Assembly: GCA_019873735.1 (NCBI GenBank)
Contig: JAIOAQ010000015.1
Location: 1-64,000 of the forward strand
Source: Chloroflexota bacterium
Lineage (GTDB): Bacteria; Chloroflexota; Anaerolineae; Anaerolineales; Villigracilaceae
Length of the DNA: 64,000 bases
Direction: 5' to 3'
Position numbers and translations under genes: made by a program. Shown here piece by piece: positions 20,670 through 30,688 of this stretch. The first letter of the stretch is position 1; each line of letters starts with the position of its first letter. The notes below the pieces were generated by a model. That model was not told the origin of the DNA and ran no database searches. It was given only the letters and a program-made list of their open reading frames with translations.

Positions 20670-21902
20670 CTACGGAATATGGTGCTGGAAGTGCCAGACG
20701 GTCTCTTCCTGGGTATAAGTGGAGGCGTTGCCAAGAACTTCAAAGAAAGTCGTCCCCGGCTTAAGGGGCAGCGGCTCGCCGTTCAAGTCGGTCAGCAGGA
20801 GGGGCTGGTCGCGGTCGGTGCGGTGCCAGAGCGCCTCAAATGCCAGACCGTCCCGAAAGACAAAGGCGCGGCCGGCGTCGGTCAATTCTACGTGGAAGAC
20901 CTCATCTTCTTCCTGCCAGACATCGGCAAAGGTATAGGCGGCAAAAAGGACAACAACGTTATCGGCGGCAACCTGTTCGCCCGTAAGCGCATCGGTAAAA
21001 GCGGCATACACTTCGGGCAGGTTTTCGCCGGTATCTTCGGTTTCCTGGTAACGCAAGTAACGACCAGAGGCCGGATCATATTGCCAGTAGTGATACGAAA
21101 TGCGCGAGAAGCGGATAAAAATTTGCTCGCCGCTCAAAGACGATACAGGGGGAAGCGTATAAAAGTAGGATGCGCGCAATGGCTGACGGGCGTTGTCCTT
21201 GTCCGTCCGTTTCAGATAGTCCTGAAACAAACGGCTGTTGAAAAAGTAACTGTTGTACTCGTCGTGGCCGGTCTTCATCACGCAGTACCAGGGACAGGTT
21301 CCCGAACCGGCCACAATCAAAAAGGGATGCAGGTCGGGCGTTTCCTTCCAGGTATCAAAGACGCGCTTGTCTGCGCCCTTGAAAATCAAGTAAGCGTGAT
21401 ACATGCGCAAAAGATGTTCATCGAAGAAACGCCCCGAACGCACCGGCCCGATCTGCTCGGCATCGCGGCCGTAAAAGATGGCTGTAAAGCGCGTCATGTA
21501 ATCTTCAATGTAGTATTCAAAGACCAGGTCGGCCCGCGATAAGCCGTATTGCGGACGCGCATAGCGCGGGAAGTTGGTCACCTTCACCGCCATGGGGCGG
21601 CGTTCCAGCAATTGCGGATCCTCTACCGGCAAACCGGTTAGCGGGTTGACGTTTTCCGGCAAGGTGACAGGCGAATAGCCAACGGCGGTGGGCAATTGAT
21701 AAACCGCATCGGTTGGCACGGCCGTGAAGGTCAAATAGGCTGGGGTTGGGGAAGCAGCCGGGGAAACGGTAGCCGCCTCCGGCGTAGAGAGAACCGTCTC
21801 AGGTTTTGGGCTGCAGGCGGTCAGCCACGTCAGGCCCAGCAGTCCAACAAGTATCCATGCCGCCCAGCATCGAAATCGCATATCGGGTTTTGCATTCACC
21901 AT
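20670..21902 (-). CDS. DUF3048 (YerB-like) lipoprotein
   Basis: NPLTGLPVEDPQLLERRPMAVKVTNFPRYARPQYGLSRADLVFEY...RFTAIFYGRDAEQIGPVRSGRFFD. Confidence 0.85.
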   Translation of the reverse strand: MVNAKPDMRFRCWAAWILVGLLGLTWLTACSPKPETVLSTPEAATVSPAASPTPAYLTFTAVPTDAVYQLPTAVGYSPVTLPENVNPLTGLPVEDPQLLERRPMAVKVTNFPRYARPQYGLSRADLVFEYYIEDYMTRFTAIFYGRDAEQIGPVRSGRFFDEHLLRMYHAYLIFKGADKRVFDTWKETPDLHPFLIVAGSGTCPWYCVMKTGHDEYNSYFFNSRLFQDYLKRTDKDNARQPLRASYFYTLPPVSSLSGEQIFIRFSRISYHYWQYDPASGRYLRYQETEDTGENLPEVYAAFTDALTGEQVAADNVVVLFAAYTFADVWQEEDEVFHVELTDAGRAFVFRDGLAFEALWHRTDRDQPLLLTDLNGEPLPLKPGTTFFEVLGNASTYTQEETVWHFQHHIP

Positions 21903-21990
21903 GACAACTCCAGGGGCTGATTGTACAACAAAAACTGGCGGTCAAGCCCAAACCTGATAAAATTGTGGCGGTTCTTCCAAACACAAACCC

Positions 21991-23553
21991 ATGCTGATTT
22001 TGCTAACCTTTTTCCTGCTTGTGCTGAGCGCAGCGGCTGTGACCATCATTCGTCTCATGCAGCCGGAGTTTCGGTTTGCCTGGCTGACGGCGGCGATTGG
22101 CGCGCTCCTGGCCTGGATCAGCATCTTTTTCTGGCAACTGGTTGCGCCGCTCACGCTGCGCTTGCCCGCCTGGAAACCCGAAACGCTTTTTGCCAGCACG
22201 CCGACTTTTATGGCCGACGGCATCGCCTGGGCCTATGGACTGGCGCTGGCCACGCTGGTTCTTGCTACGCTCTTGACCGCCGTGGCGCGCGCCGGCTTTC
22301 CGCAATTGCTGGCCTGGGCGGGGACATTTGGCCTGTCTGCCGCGGGGTTGCTGGCCGTGCTGGCAAACGACCCCTTCACCCTGATCCTGGTCTGGACCGC
22401 TCTCGATTTTACAGAACTCATTCTTCAACTACGCTCTTTGGACGAGCCGCAATCAAACCGGCAGGTGGTAACCGCCTTTGCCGTTCATGTGGCAGGAACG
22501 GGCGTCCTGATGTGGGCCAGCATGGTCAGTCTTGCCGGCGGGACACGCATGGATTTTGAAAACGTACCCTCCGGAGCAGGGGTTTATATGCTGCTTGCAT
22601 CCGGGCTTCGGCTGGGGATTTTCCCGCTGCACCTGCCTTTCAGCGCCGAATCGGGGCTGCGCCGCGGCTTTGGCACCTCCCTGAGGCTGGTCTCGGCGGC
22701 CTCCAGCCTGGTGTTGCTGGCACGGATTCCGGCGGGCAGCATTTCGTCTCCGCTCACGCCATTGCTGCTGGCACTTACCGCCCTGGCCGCTTTGTACGGC
22801 GGTTGGATGTGGCTGACAACAAACAGCGACCTGAACGGCCGCCCTTACTGGCTGTTGGGGATGGGGGCGTTGGCGGTCGCCTCGGCCCTGCGGGGCAACC
22901 CGGTGGGAAGCGCTGCCTGGGGAATTGCACTCATATTGGCCGGGACGCCGCTCTTCTTGACCTCGGTTCAGCACTCCCGACTCAAGAAAACGCTCCTGGC
23001 GGGCGCCTGGGGCATCTCTGCCCTGCCGTTTTCTCCTACGGCTTCGGGCTGGCAAAGCGGGACTGCCACCGGTTGGGGCTTTTGGCCTTTCTTCATCATT
23101 GCCCAATCACTGTTGATTGCCGGCTATGTCCGGCATGCCTTAAGGCCATCCAAAGGATCTTTGCAGTACCAGCCGATTTTTGTCAAAAGCCTTTATTCGG
23201 CAGGGATTATCCTGCCTTTGTTGATGCTGTTGCTTTCAGGCCTGTGGGGGTGGCCGGGTGCGCTGCGGCTGGGCAACTGGCCTGCTTCTCTGATAGCCGT
23301 CCTCTTGAGCGGCGGCCTGCTGTGGGTCTGGCCACGCCTGAAACTCCCTGCCCCGCGCGTGCACTGGATGCGGCCATCCGACCCTACCCGGCTGAACAAA
23401 CTGTACCAGGGTCTGGCAACGCTCTACGCGGCAATCGGGTCTGCGGTGCGCGCCTTCTCTATGCTGCTTGAGGGCGATGGCGGCATTTTGTGGACGCTGA
23501 TTTTCTTAATCATTTTCGCCTCCATCCTGAGCACAGGAGGGGCTGCGCCATGA
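21991..23553 (+). CDS. NuoL/MrpD/HyfB-like (degenerate) polytopic membrane protein
   Basis: About a dozen hydrophobic segments; ATGA overlap with the next gene; layout like proton-conducting antiporter subunits. Confidence 0.55.
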   Translation: MLILLTFFLLVLSAAAVTIIRLMQPEFRFAWLTAAIGALLAWISIFFWQLVAPLTLRLPAWKPETLFASTPTFMADGIAWAYGLALATLVLATLLTAVARAGFPQLLAWAGTFGLSAAGLLAVLANDPFTLILVWTALDFTELILQLRSLDEPQSNRQVVTAFAVHVAGTGVLMWASMVSLAGGTRMDFENVPSGAGVYMLLASGLRLGIFPLHLPFSAESGLRRGFGTSLRLVSAASSLVLLARIPAGSISSPLTPLLLALTALAALYGGWMWLTTNSDLNGRPYWLLGMGALAVASALRGNPVGSAAWGIALILAGTPLFLTSVQHSRLKKTLLAGAWGISALPFSPTASGWQSGTATGWGFWPFFIIAQSLLIAGYVRHALRPSKGSLQYQPIFVKSLYSAGIILPLLMLLLSGLWGWPGALRLGNWPASLIAVLLSGGLLWVWPRLKLPAPRVHWMRPSDPTRLNKLYQGLATLYAAIGSAVRAFSMLLEGDGGILWTLIFLIIFASILSTGGAAP

Positions 23554-24143
23554 CGGCTTTTCTCGCCTGGCTTGCGCTGGCTTTGTTAACCATCACGTCA
23601 GCCGGCATCATTCTGAGCCGCAACTGGCGCTGGACTCTCGCGCTGCTGGCCATCCTTTATGTCGGCGTTTTTATCTCTGTCCGCTTTTACTGGCCGCCTG
23701 GCATGGCAGCCGTAAAATTGATTACAGGCTGGATGGCAACCACCATCCTTGGCATGACCCAACTGGGAATCGCTTCTCATCCTGAACCGGTTGAGGAAAC
23801 GCTTCCTCAGGGATTTCCTTTTCGCCTGCTCATGACGGCTCTCATTGGCGTCGCCGTGACAGCGGCCGCGCCGTCTCTTTCCGGCCTGATCCCTGGCATC
23901 GGACTGGTTGAATCGGCTGCCAGCCTGTTGCTGATTGGGCTGGGACTGCTTTATCTGGGCATCACCAGCCAGCCCCTACAGGCTACCATTGGGCTGTTGG
24001 TTGCCTTGGCCGGCTTCGAAATTTTATATGCGGCGGTGGAAGGTTCTATTCTGGTGGCGGGCCTGCTGGCAGTCGTCAATCTGGGCCTGGCGCTCACGGG
24101 CGCATACATCCTTCTCGCAGGAGAAAGCAGGCAAAACGCATGA
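23550..24143 (+). CDS. HyfE/NuoK-like small membrane protein
   Basis: LQATIGLLVALAGFEILYAAVEGSILVAGLLAVVNLGLALTGAYIL resembles NuoK/MrpC; ATGA overlaps on both sides. Confidence 0.5.
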   Translation: MTAFLAWLALALLTITSAGIILSRNWRWTLALLAILYVGVFISVRFYWPPGMAAVKLITGWMATTILGMTQLGIASHPEPVEETLPQGFPFRLLMTALIGVAVTAAAPSLSGLIPGIGLVESAASLLLIGLGLLYLGITSQPLQATIGLLVALAGFEILYAAVEGSILVAGLLAVVNLGLALTGAYILLAGESRQNA

Positions 24144-25534
24144 ATGCCCCGCTCATCTGGATTGGTCTGCCCATCGCCCTGGCCATCATACTCTCCTTGA
24201 TTTCAAGGCCGCGTCTCAGCGCGCGGGTTGGGGGGATTCTGGCGCTGGCCTTGGCCGCTCTGGCATGGCTTGTTCCAATTGATGACGTTTTGAGCATAGG
24301 CGCAATTTCAATCAAAATAACATCGGTCTTCCAGTTTCTGGGAAGGCAATTGGTGTTGGGCGCCTCCAGCCGCTCGATTTTGATCGTCTTTTACGGCCTG
24401 AGCGGATTGTGGTTTTTAGGCGCCCACGCGGCTGGCGTAAGCCGCAGACTGGTCCCTGCCGGTATGGCCATCACCGCCTTGCTGGTCGGCGCGCTGGCCG
24501 TCAAACCGTTCCTCTACGCCGCCCTTTTCATTGAGACAGCCGTCTTGCTGTCGGCGCCGATTCTGATTCCGCCTCGCCAGCCGGCAGGACGGGGCGTCAT
24601 CCGTTTTGTCGCCTATCAAACGCTGGCCATGCCCTTCATTCTCTTTGCCGGCTGGCTGCTGGCAGGCGTGGAGACCAGTCCCAGCGACCTGATTCTGGCA
24701 AAGCAATCGGCGGCGCTGCTGGGGCTTGGATTCGCCTTCCTTCTGGCAATCTTCCCCCTCTCCACCTGGATGCCCATGCTGGCCGAGGATGCCCCGCCGT
24801 ATATATTCGGCTTCTTGCAGTGGATTCTGCCAACTACGTCCCTCATCTTTGGCCTGGGTTTCATTGACCGTTACGCCTGGCTAAGGCAGTCTGATCTCTT
24901 GCCGCAAGTCCTGCGCATGGCCGGTTTTCTCATGCTTGTGACAGGCGGCCTGTGGGCAGCGTTCGAAAAGCGGCTGGAACGTATTCTGGCCTACACGTCC
25001 ATAACCGAAACAGGCTGCGCGCTGCTGGCGCTCAGCCTGGGAGCAGACAAGACGCAAATTGTCTTTCTGCTCTTCATTCCCCGTTCCTTTGGTCTGGCCG
25101 TCTGGACCCTGGGGCTTTCGATCGTCAAAGATCAGGTCAAATCCCTGGATTTTGCCGCCATTCAGGGCCTGGCGCGCCGCTACCCGCTGGCAAGCGGCGC
25201 CATCTTGGTTGCACAATTTTCGGCAAGCGGCGTTCCATTGCTGGCAGGATTTCCGCCCCGCTACGCCCTCTGGGACGCGCTGGCCCAGATCTCGCCGAAC
25301 ATGGCCTTCTGGTTTGGGCTGGGATTGTTGGGCCTGTTTTTAAGCGCCATCCGCTCGCTCACGGCGCTGGTCATCTCAGAAAAATTGACCTACTGGCAGT
25401 TGCAGGAGGACTGGCCGCAGCGTATCCTGCTCGGCATAGGCATTGTTGTGCTGTTTTTGCTTGGCCTGCTGCCCCAAATGATTTATCCCCTGCTGAATAC
25501 CTTCCCTCTCATGTTTGAGCATCTGGGCGGTTGA
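24140..25534 (+). CDS. HyfF/NuoN-like proton-conducting membrane transporter family protein
   Basis: FAFLLAIFPLSTWMPMLAEDAPPYIFGFL and ERILAYTSITETGCALLALSLG resemble Proton_antipo_M signatures. Confidence 0.7.
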   Translation: MNAPLIWIGLPIALAIILSLISRPRLSARVGGILALALAALAWLVPIDDVLSIGAISIKITSVFQFLGRQLVLGASSRSILIVFYGLSGLWFLGAHAAGVSRRLVPAGMAITALLVGALAVKPFLYAALFIETAVLLSAPILIPPRQPAGRGVIRFVAYQTLAMPFILFAGWLLAGVETSPSDLILAKQSAALLGLGFAFLLAIFPLSTWMPMLAEDAPPYIFGFLQWILPTTSLIFGLGFIDRYAWLRQSDLLPQVLRMAGFLMLVTGGLWAAFEKRLERILAYTSITETGCALLALSLGADKTQIVFLLFIPRSFGLAVWTLGLSIVKDQVKSLDFAAIQGLARRYPLASGAILVAQFSASGVPLLAGFPPRYALWDALAQISPNMAFWFGLGLLGLFLSAIRSLTALVISEKLTYWQLQEDWPQRILLGIGIVVLFLLGLLPQMIYPLLNTFPLMFEHLGG

Positions 25535-25618
25535 AACAAACCCCCATTTCCGGGCTCGTGCTATAATCACAAACAAGACGCAAGCACCATTGCGCGTTTT
25601 GCATCCCCTGGAGGCACC

Positions 25619-26806
25619 ATGGAATTCGAACAAATTGTCAAGCGCCTGGACTGGCTGGACGAGGAGCAACGCAAAAGCAAAAATGCCCTGGCTGCCATTG
25701 AGGAGCGATTGGGCGCATTAGATACCTCCCTCAACATCCTCGACAAACGCATCAAGGCCCTAGAAAAGAGCGTGCCGGGCGCGTCAACGGCTGCCGCCCG
25801 CTTCAAGCAACTGGAGCAACTGATTGCCACCCAGCGCACGGATTTCGGGCGTGCCCTGGAAGAAGTGGAGAAAAAGATACAAAACAGCGAAAGCAAACTT
25901 GAAAAACGACGCCAGGCAGAAATCGCCCCGATTCAAGAGGCGCTTGCTGAAATCCGCCTTTCCATTGAAAAACTGCAAGAGTTACGCCGCGACATTCAGG
26001 CCCGCGTGGACGAGGAAGCGCGGCTGGGCAAAGCCATTGCAGAAGTCAAATCCAGCACCGAGGAGGCCATCCGCACCAGCCAAGAGGCCCAGCGCATCGT
26101 CGGCCTGGCAGAAGAAAGCCGCCGTCAGGACGCCAAACGCCTGATCGACCTGCAAGGCGAGTTGAGCGCCTTGCGCAAACGGCTGGACGACCTGCGCGGC
26201 AAAATCGAGGCCGGCAACGATGCCTTCCGTCACATTGACGCACGCGTCAACGAACTGTTGGCCTCCGAAGCCGAGCGCAGACAGGCCCAAACGGCCTTCC
26301 TCGAGCAGCAAGCCCTGGCCCAGGTCGAGCGCGACCGCATTTGGAAAGAAATGCGCGAAAAGTACGAAGCCTTTCGTCAGCAAACCGAACTCCTGGATGC
26401 CCAATTGCAGGAACTGGATTCCACCCACCGCGCCCTGAAACGCGCCCAGGAAACCCACGAAGAACTCAACCAGAAAATCGAGCGCCGCATCAACGAAATC
26501 ACCGAAATGCAGCGCCTGGCTGAAGACCGCATTCGACAGGAATGGGTCACCTTTAAGGCCGACGACCAGAAGCGCTGGACCGGCTTTTCGCTCTCGCAAG
26601 ACGAAGCCTTCAAAGAACTGCACAAAGACCTTGAACGGATGGGAGAACGCCTTATCTCGCTCGACGATGCGGTTCAGGCCCTGCACGACCAGATTGAGCA
26701 AACCACCGACACCACCGAGCGCCAGATGGAAGAACTGATGAACTGGGCACACGAGTGGCTGACCGCCTACGAACGCATCATGGGTCACAGCCGAACCGCG
26801 AGGTAG
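25619..26806 (+). CDS. Long coiled-coil protein of unknown function
   Basis: Heptad-rich, K/E/R/Q-rich throughout; no recognised enzymatic motif; TATAAT at 25563-25568. Confidence 0.7.
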   Translation: MEFEQIVKRLDWLDEEQRKSKNALAAIEERLGALDTSLNILDKRIKALEKSVPGASTAAARFKQLEQLIATQRTDFGRALEEVEKKIQNSESKLEKRRQAEIAPIQEALAEIRLSIEKLQELRRDIQARVDEEARLGKAIAEVKSSTEEAIRTSQEAQRIVGLAEESRRQDAKRLIDLQGELSALRKRLDDLRGKIEAGNDAFRHIDARVNELLASEAERRQAQTAFLEQQALAQVERDRIWKEMREKYEAFRQQTELLDAQLQELDSTHRALKRAQETHEELNQKIERRINEITEMQRLAEDRIRQEWVTFKADDQKRWTGFSLSQDEAFKELHKDLERMGERLISLDDAVQALHDQIEQTTDTTERQMEELMNWAHEWLTAYERIMGHSRTAR

Positions 26807-26807
26807 T

Positions 26808-28676
26808 ATGCACGTCATCGGCACCGCCGGTCACGTAGATCACGGCAAAACCACCCTCATCGCCGCCCTGACCGGCATCAATCCCGACCGGCTCAAAGAA
26901 GAACAGGAACGCCAGATGACCATTGACCTCGGCTTCGCCTGGCTCACCCTGCCAGACGGAGAAGAGATCGGCATCGTGGACGTCCCCGGCCACCGCGACT
27001 TCATCGAGAACATGCTGGCCGGCGTCAGCGGCATCGACGCCGCCCTGCTCGTCATCGCCGCCGACGAAGGCGTGATGCCCCAAACCCGCGAACACCTTGC
27101 CATCCTCGACCTGCTGCAAATCCCCGCCGGGCTGATTGCCCTGACCAAAATTGACCTGATTGACGATCCCGACTGGCTCGACCTGATCGAAAGCGACATC
27201 CGCGCCGCCCTGCGCGGCACCGTCCTGCAAGACGCGCCCATCATGCGCGTCTCGGCCCACACCCGCGCCGGCCTGCCCGAACTCGTCCAGACCCTCAGCC
27301 TGCTCCTGCAAAAACGGCCGCCCCGCCCCGATCTCGGCCGCCCGCGCCTGCCGATAGACCGCGTCTTCACCCTGCCCGGCTTTGGCACCATCGTCACCGG
27401 CACCCTTACCGACGGCAGGCTGCACCTCGGCGACGAGGTCGAAATCCTGCCTGCTGGCCTGCGCGGACGCATTCGCGGCCTGCAAACCCACCGCCGCAAA
27501 GAAGAAACCGCCCTGCCAGGCTCGCGCACCGCCGTCAACCTGAGCGGCCTCGAAGCCGCCCAACTGCGCCGCGGCGACGTACTCGCCCACCCCGGCCGCT
27601 ACCAGCCCACCCGCCGCCTCGACGTGCGCTTCCGCCTGCTGGCCGACACAGCCCCCCTTCAGCACCACACCGAAGTCAAACTCTTCCTCGGCGCCGCCGA
27701 AACCATCGCCCACGTGCGCCTGCTCGGACAGGAAACCCTCGCCCCCGGCGAAACCGGCTGGCTGCAACTTGAACTGTGCGAGCCCGTCGTCGCCGTGCGC
27801 GGCGACCGCTTCATCCTGCGCCGCCCCTCCCCCGGCGAAACGCTCGGCGGCGGCACGGTTGTGGACCCGCATCCGGTGCGGCGGCACAAACGGTTCGACA
27901 CCTCCCTTCTCCGCTCGCTGGAGGCGCTCGCCCAGGGCTCCCCGGCCGAGGTCCTGCTGGAGGCCGCCCAGGCCCTCGGTCCGGCCGCGTGGAGCGAGGT
28001 GCTGGGGCGCGCCCGCCTGGAAGAGACGGTCGCCCGTTCTGCCCTGCAGACCTTGCTGGAGGCCGGTCAGGTCCTCCAACTCGAAGAATTCGTCCTCACC
28101 GCCGGTCACTGGCAAAGCCTCGCCTGCGCTGCCGAGTCGGCCGCGGCCGCCTATCACCGCGCCTACCCGCTGCGGCGGGGCATGCCGCGCGAAGAACTGC
28201 GCTCCAAACTCAAACTTCCCCCGCGCCCCTTCAACCTGATCGCCGCCCGCCTGCTGGAAGGGGGTCTGCTAACCGCCCCGGGCGCCAACTTGCTCGCCCT
28301 GCCGCAGCACCGCGTCCGCTTCTCGCCCCAGCAAGAGGCAGCCATCAGCCGCCTGATGGCCAAATTTGCCGCCGCCCCGTTCGCCCCGCCCTCGGTCAAA
28401 GAATGCCAGGCCGAGACAGGCGAAGAGGTCTTTGCCGCCCTGCTCGAAAACGGCGACCTGATCCAGGTCTCGGCCGAGGTCGTCTTCCGCCAGGCCGACT
28501 ACGAGACGATGGTGCGCAAAATCCGCCAGGCGATTATCGAAAAAGGCGCCATCACCCTGGCCGAAGTGCGCGATCTCTTCGGCACCAGCCGCAAATATGT
28601 TCAGGCCCTGCTCGAACACCTGGACGCCCAAGGCATCACCGTGCGCCTCGGCGATGTGAGAAGGCTCAAGGAGTAA
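26808..28676 (+). CDS. selB: Selenocysteine-specific translation elongation factor SelB
   Basis: IGTAGHVDHGKTTLIAALTGINPDRLKEEQERQMTIDLGFAW, VDVPGHRDFIENMLAG, ALTKIDLID; C-terminal winged-helix repeats. Confidence 0.93.
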   Translation: MHVIGTAGHVDHGKTTLIAALTGINPDRLKEEQERQMTIDLGFAWLTLPDGEEIGIVDVPGHRDFIENMLAGVSGIDAALLVIAADEGVMPQTREHLAILDLLQIPAGLIALTKIDLIDDPDWLDLIESDIRAALRGTVLQDAPIMRVSAHTRAGLPELVQTLSLLLQKRPPRPDLGRPRLPIDRVFTLPGFGTIVTGTLTDGRLHLGDEVEILPAGLRGRIRGLQTHRRKEETALPGSRTAVNLSGLEAAQLRRGDVLAHPGRYQPTRRLDVRFRLLADTAPLQHHTEVKLFLGAAETIAHVRLLGQETLAPGETGWLQLELCEPVVAVRGDRFILRRPSPGETLGGGTVVDPHPVRRHKRFDTSLLRSLEALAQGSPAEVLLEAAQALGPAAWSEVLGRARLEETVARSALQTLLEAGQVLQLEEFVLTAGHWQSLACAAESAAAAYHRAYPLRRGMPREELRSKLKLPPRPFNLIAARLLEGGLLTAPGANLLALPQHRVRFSPQQEAAISRLMAKFAAAPFAPPSVKECQAETGEEVFAALLENGDLIQVSAEVVFRQADYETMVRKIRQAIIEKGAITLAEVRDLFGTSRKYVQALLEHLDAQGITVRLGDVRRLKE

Positions 28677-28678
28677 CC

Positions 28679-29347
28679 ATGTGCGGGCGTTTCACCCTCA
28701 GCCTCGACCCGGCCGACCTGGCAGCGGCCTTTCCCGAATTCAACTTTCCGCAAAAACTGGCCCCGCGTTACAACATCGCCCCCACCCAGCCCGTCCTGGC
28801 CCTGCCCAACGATGGCAGCCGGCGGGCCGATTTCTTTCTCTGGGGCCTCATCCCCTCCTGGGCCAAAGACCCGTCCATCGGCAGCCGTCTCATCAACGCC
28901 CGCGCCGAAACGCTGGCCGAAAAGCCCTCCTTCCGCGCCGCCTTCAAGTACCGCCGCTGCCTCATCTTTGCCGACGGCTTCTACGAATGGCAGCCCCTCC
29001 CCGGCCAAAAAGCCAAACAGCCCTACTTCATCCGCCTGAAAAGCGGCCGGCCGTTTGCCTTTGCCGGCCTGTGGGAACTCTGGAACAGCCCCGATGGCGG
29101 CCAACTGCCCTCCTGCACCATCATCACCACCACGCCGAACGAGTTAATGGCCGGCCTGCACAACCGGATGCCGGTCATCCTCCGTCCTGATGACTACGCG
29201 CAATGGCTCGATCCCGCTCCGTTGCCGACCCGCAGCCTGCTCCCGCTGCTCCAGCCTTACCCAGCCGAAGAGATGACCGCCCACCCCGTCTCCCCGCTGG
29301 TCAACAACCCGGCCAACGACCGGCCGGAATGCACCCAACCGACATAA
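28679..29347 (+). CDS. SRAP/HMCES-domain protein (YedK-like abasic-site crosslinker)
   Basis: MCGRFTL catalytic Cys2, RYNIAPTQPVLAL, FFLWGLIPSWAKD, INARAETLAEKPSFRAAFKYRRCLIFADGFYEW, MPVIL. Confidence 0.93.
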   Translation: MCGRFTLSLDPADLAAAFPEFNFPQKLAPRYNIAPTQPVLALPNDGSRRADFFLWGLIPSWAKDPSIGSRLINARAETLAEKPSFRAAFKYRRCLIFADGFYEWQPLPGQKAKQPYFIRLKSGRPFAFAGLWELWNSPDGGQLPSCTIITTTPNELMAGLHNRMPVILRPDDYAQWLDPAPLPTRSLLPLLQPYPAEEMTAHPVSPLVNNPANDRPECTQPT

Positions 29348-29351
29348 AACC

Positions 29352-30620
29352 ATGCCCATTTTCAATTTCAGCGCCCTTGGCCGGCGCTTCCCCGCCCTGC
29401 AATCCAGGGATTTTCTCATCTTCTGGCTTGGCCAGTTCATCTCGCTCATCGGCACGTGGATGCAAAGCACCACCCTGCCGTACCTGGCCTACCGCCTGAG
29501 CGGCCGCCCCTTTGACCTGGGACTGATCGGCTTTGCCAGCACCATCCCGGCCCTTTTCCTGGCCATTCCGGCCGGCGTCTTTGTCGAAAGGCTGGACAAG
29601 CGCAAAATCGTCATCTTCATGCAAACCTGCATGATGCTGCTTGCCTTCCTGCTGGCCTACCTGACCCTGAGCGGACGTATCCTCATGTGGCACATCTGGG
29701 TGATTGCGTTTGGCCTGGGCGTCCTCAACGCCATGGAAATCACCGCCCGCCAGGCCATGCTGATCGAACTGGTCGGCCGGCAGGCCCTGCCCAACGCCAT
29801 TGCCCTTCAATCCACCATTTTCAACGCCGCGCGCGTGCTGGGACCGTCCCTGGTCGCCCCGTTTCTGATCTTCATCAAAGGCGGCGGCGAAGGCTGGGCG
29901 TTCTTCGCCAACGGCGTCAGTTTCCTGTTCGTCATTGTCGGCCTGTTTTTCGTCCGCACCCGACCCGTCGTCCAGTCCGAAGAAAAAAAGCCTCAAGGCT
30001 TCTGGAAAGAGTTGCTGGAAGGCCTGGCTTATATCGCCCGCACGCCGTCCATCGGACTCCTGATTCTGATGGCCACCGTTGTTGGCTTTTTTGGCTTCCC
30101 GTTGGTTCAGCAGATTCCGGTCGTGGCGCGCGATATCCTGGCCCAGGCTGGCGATACCGAGGCCGCGGTAGCCGCCCGCAACAGTTTGCTTTACACCTTT
30201 CAGGGCGTCGGCGCTCTGATCGCCGCGCTTTCGCTCTCCATCTTCAACCCCAGTCACAAGGGGCGCCTGCTGACTGCCGGACAACTGGCCCTGATCTTCG
30301 GCATCCTCTCCATCAGCATTGTCCGCCATGCGCCGCTGGCCTACAGCCTGCTGCTGATCATCGGCTGGGGCATGGTGACGCAAATGGCCACCATGAACAC
30401 GCTGCTCCAACTCATGGTGGACGACAAACTGCGCGGCCGCGTCTTCAGCGTATATTTGTGGGCGCTGCAGGGCATCGCGCCGTTTGGCAGCCTGACCATC
30501 GGGAGCATGGCCCAAAACTGGGGCCTGCCGCGTGCTGCCCTGGTCAGCGGCCTCATCTGCCTGGTTTTCATCGGCGGACTGCACCTCGCCCGGCCCGCCA
30601 TCCGTCAGACCGTGGCTTAA
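29352..30620 (+). CDS. MFS transporter (EntS-like)
   Basis: FLIFWLGQFISLIGTWMQSTTLPYLAYRLSG; MEITARQAMLIELVGR; about 12 TM. Confidence 0.88.
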   Translation: MPIFNFSALGRRFPALQSRDFLIFWLGQFISLIGTWMQSTTLPYLAYRLSGRPFDLGLIGFASTIPALFLAIPAGVFVERLDKRKIVIFMQTCMMLLAFLLAYLTLSGRILMWHIWVIAFGLGVLNAMEITARQAMLIELVGRQALPNAIALQSTIFNAARVLGPSLVAPFLIFIKGGGEGWAFFANGVSFLFVIVGLFFVRTRPVVQSEEKKPQGFWKELLEGLAYIARTPSIGLLILMATVVGFFGFPLVQQIPVVARDILAQAGDTEAAVAARNSLLYTFQGVGALIAALSLSIFNPSHKGRLLTAGQLALIFGILSISIVRHAPLAYSLLLIIGWGMVTQMATMNTLLQLMVDDKLRGRVFSVYLWALQGIAPFGSLTIGSMAQNWGLPRAALVSGLICLVFIGGLHLARPAIRQTVA

Positions 30621-30639
30621 CGGCAGATAAGCGCCTTGC

Positions 30640-30668
30640 TTGACGGCTTTTTTTGCCCATGTTATGAT
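30640..30668 (+). promoter_or_regulatory. Sigma70-type promoter upstream of the LysM/M23 gene
   Basis: TTGACG - 17 nt - TATGAT. Confidence 0.55.
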
Positions 30669-30688
30669 GAAAAGCGGAGTAGCCTGGT

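Noticed and set aside
26778-28157. 459-aa minus-strand ORF
   Set aside because: Antisense to selB; Gly/Ala/Gln-rich mirror frame.
27776-28678. N-terminal part of the 523-aa ORF 27776..29347
   Set aside because: Out-of-frame Arg/Pro-rich reading through selB; the true SRAP gene starts at MCGRFTL (28679).
29301-30584. 427-aa minus-strand ORF
   Set aside because: Antisense to the MFS transporter; low-complexity D/E/Q/G composition typical of a mirror of TM codons.
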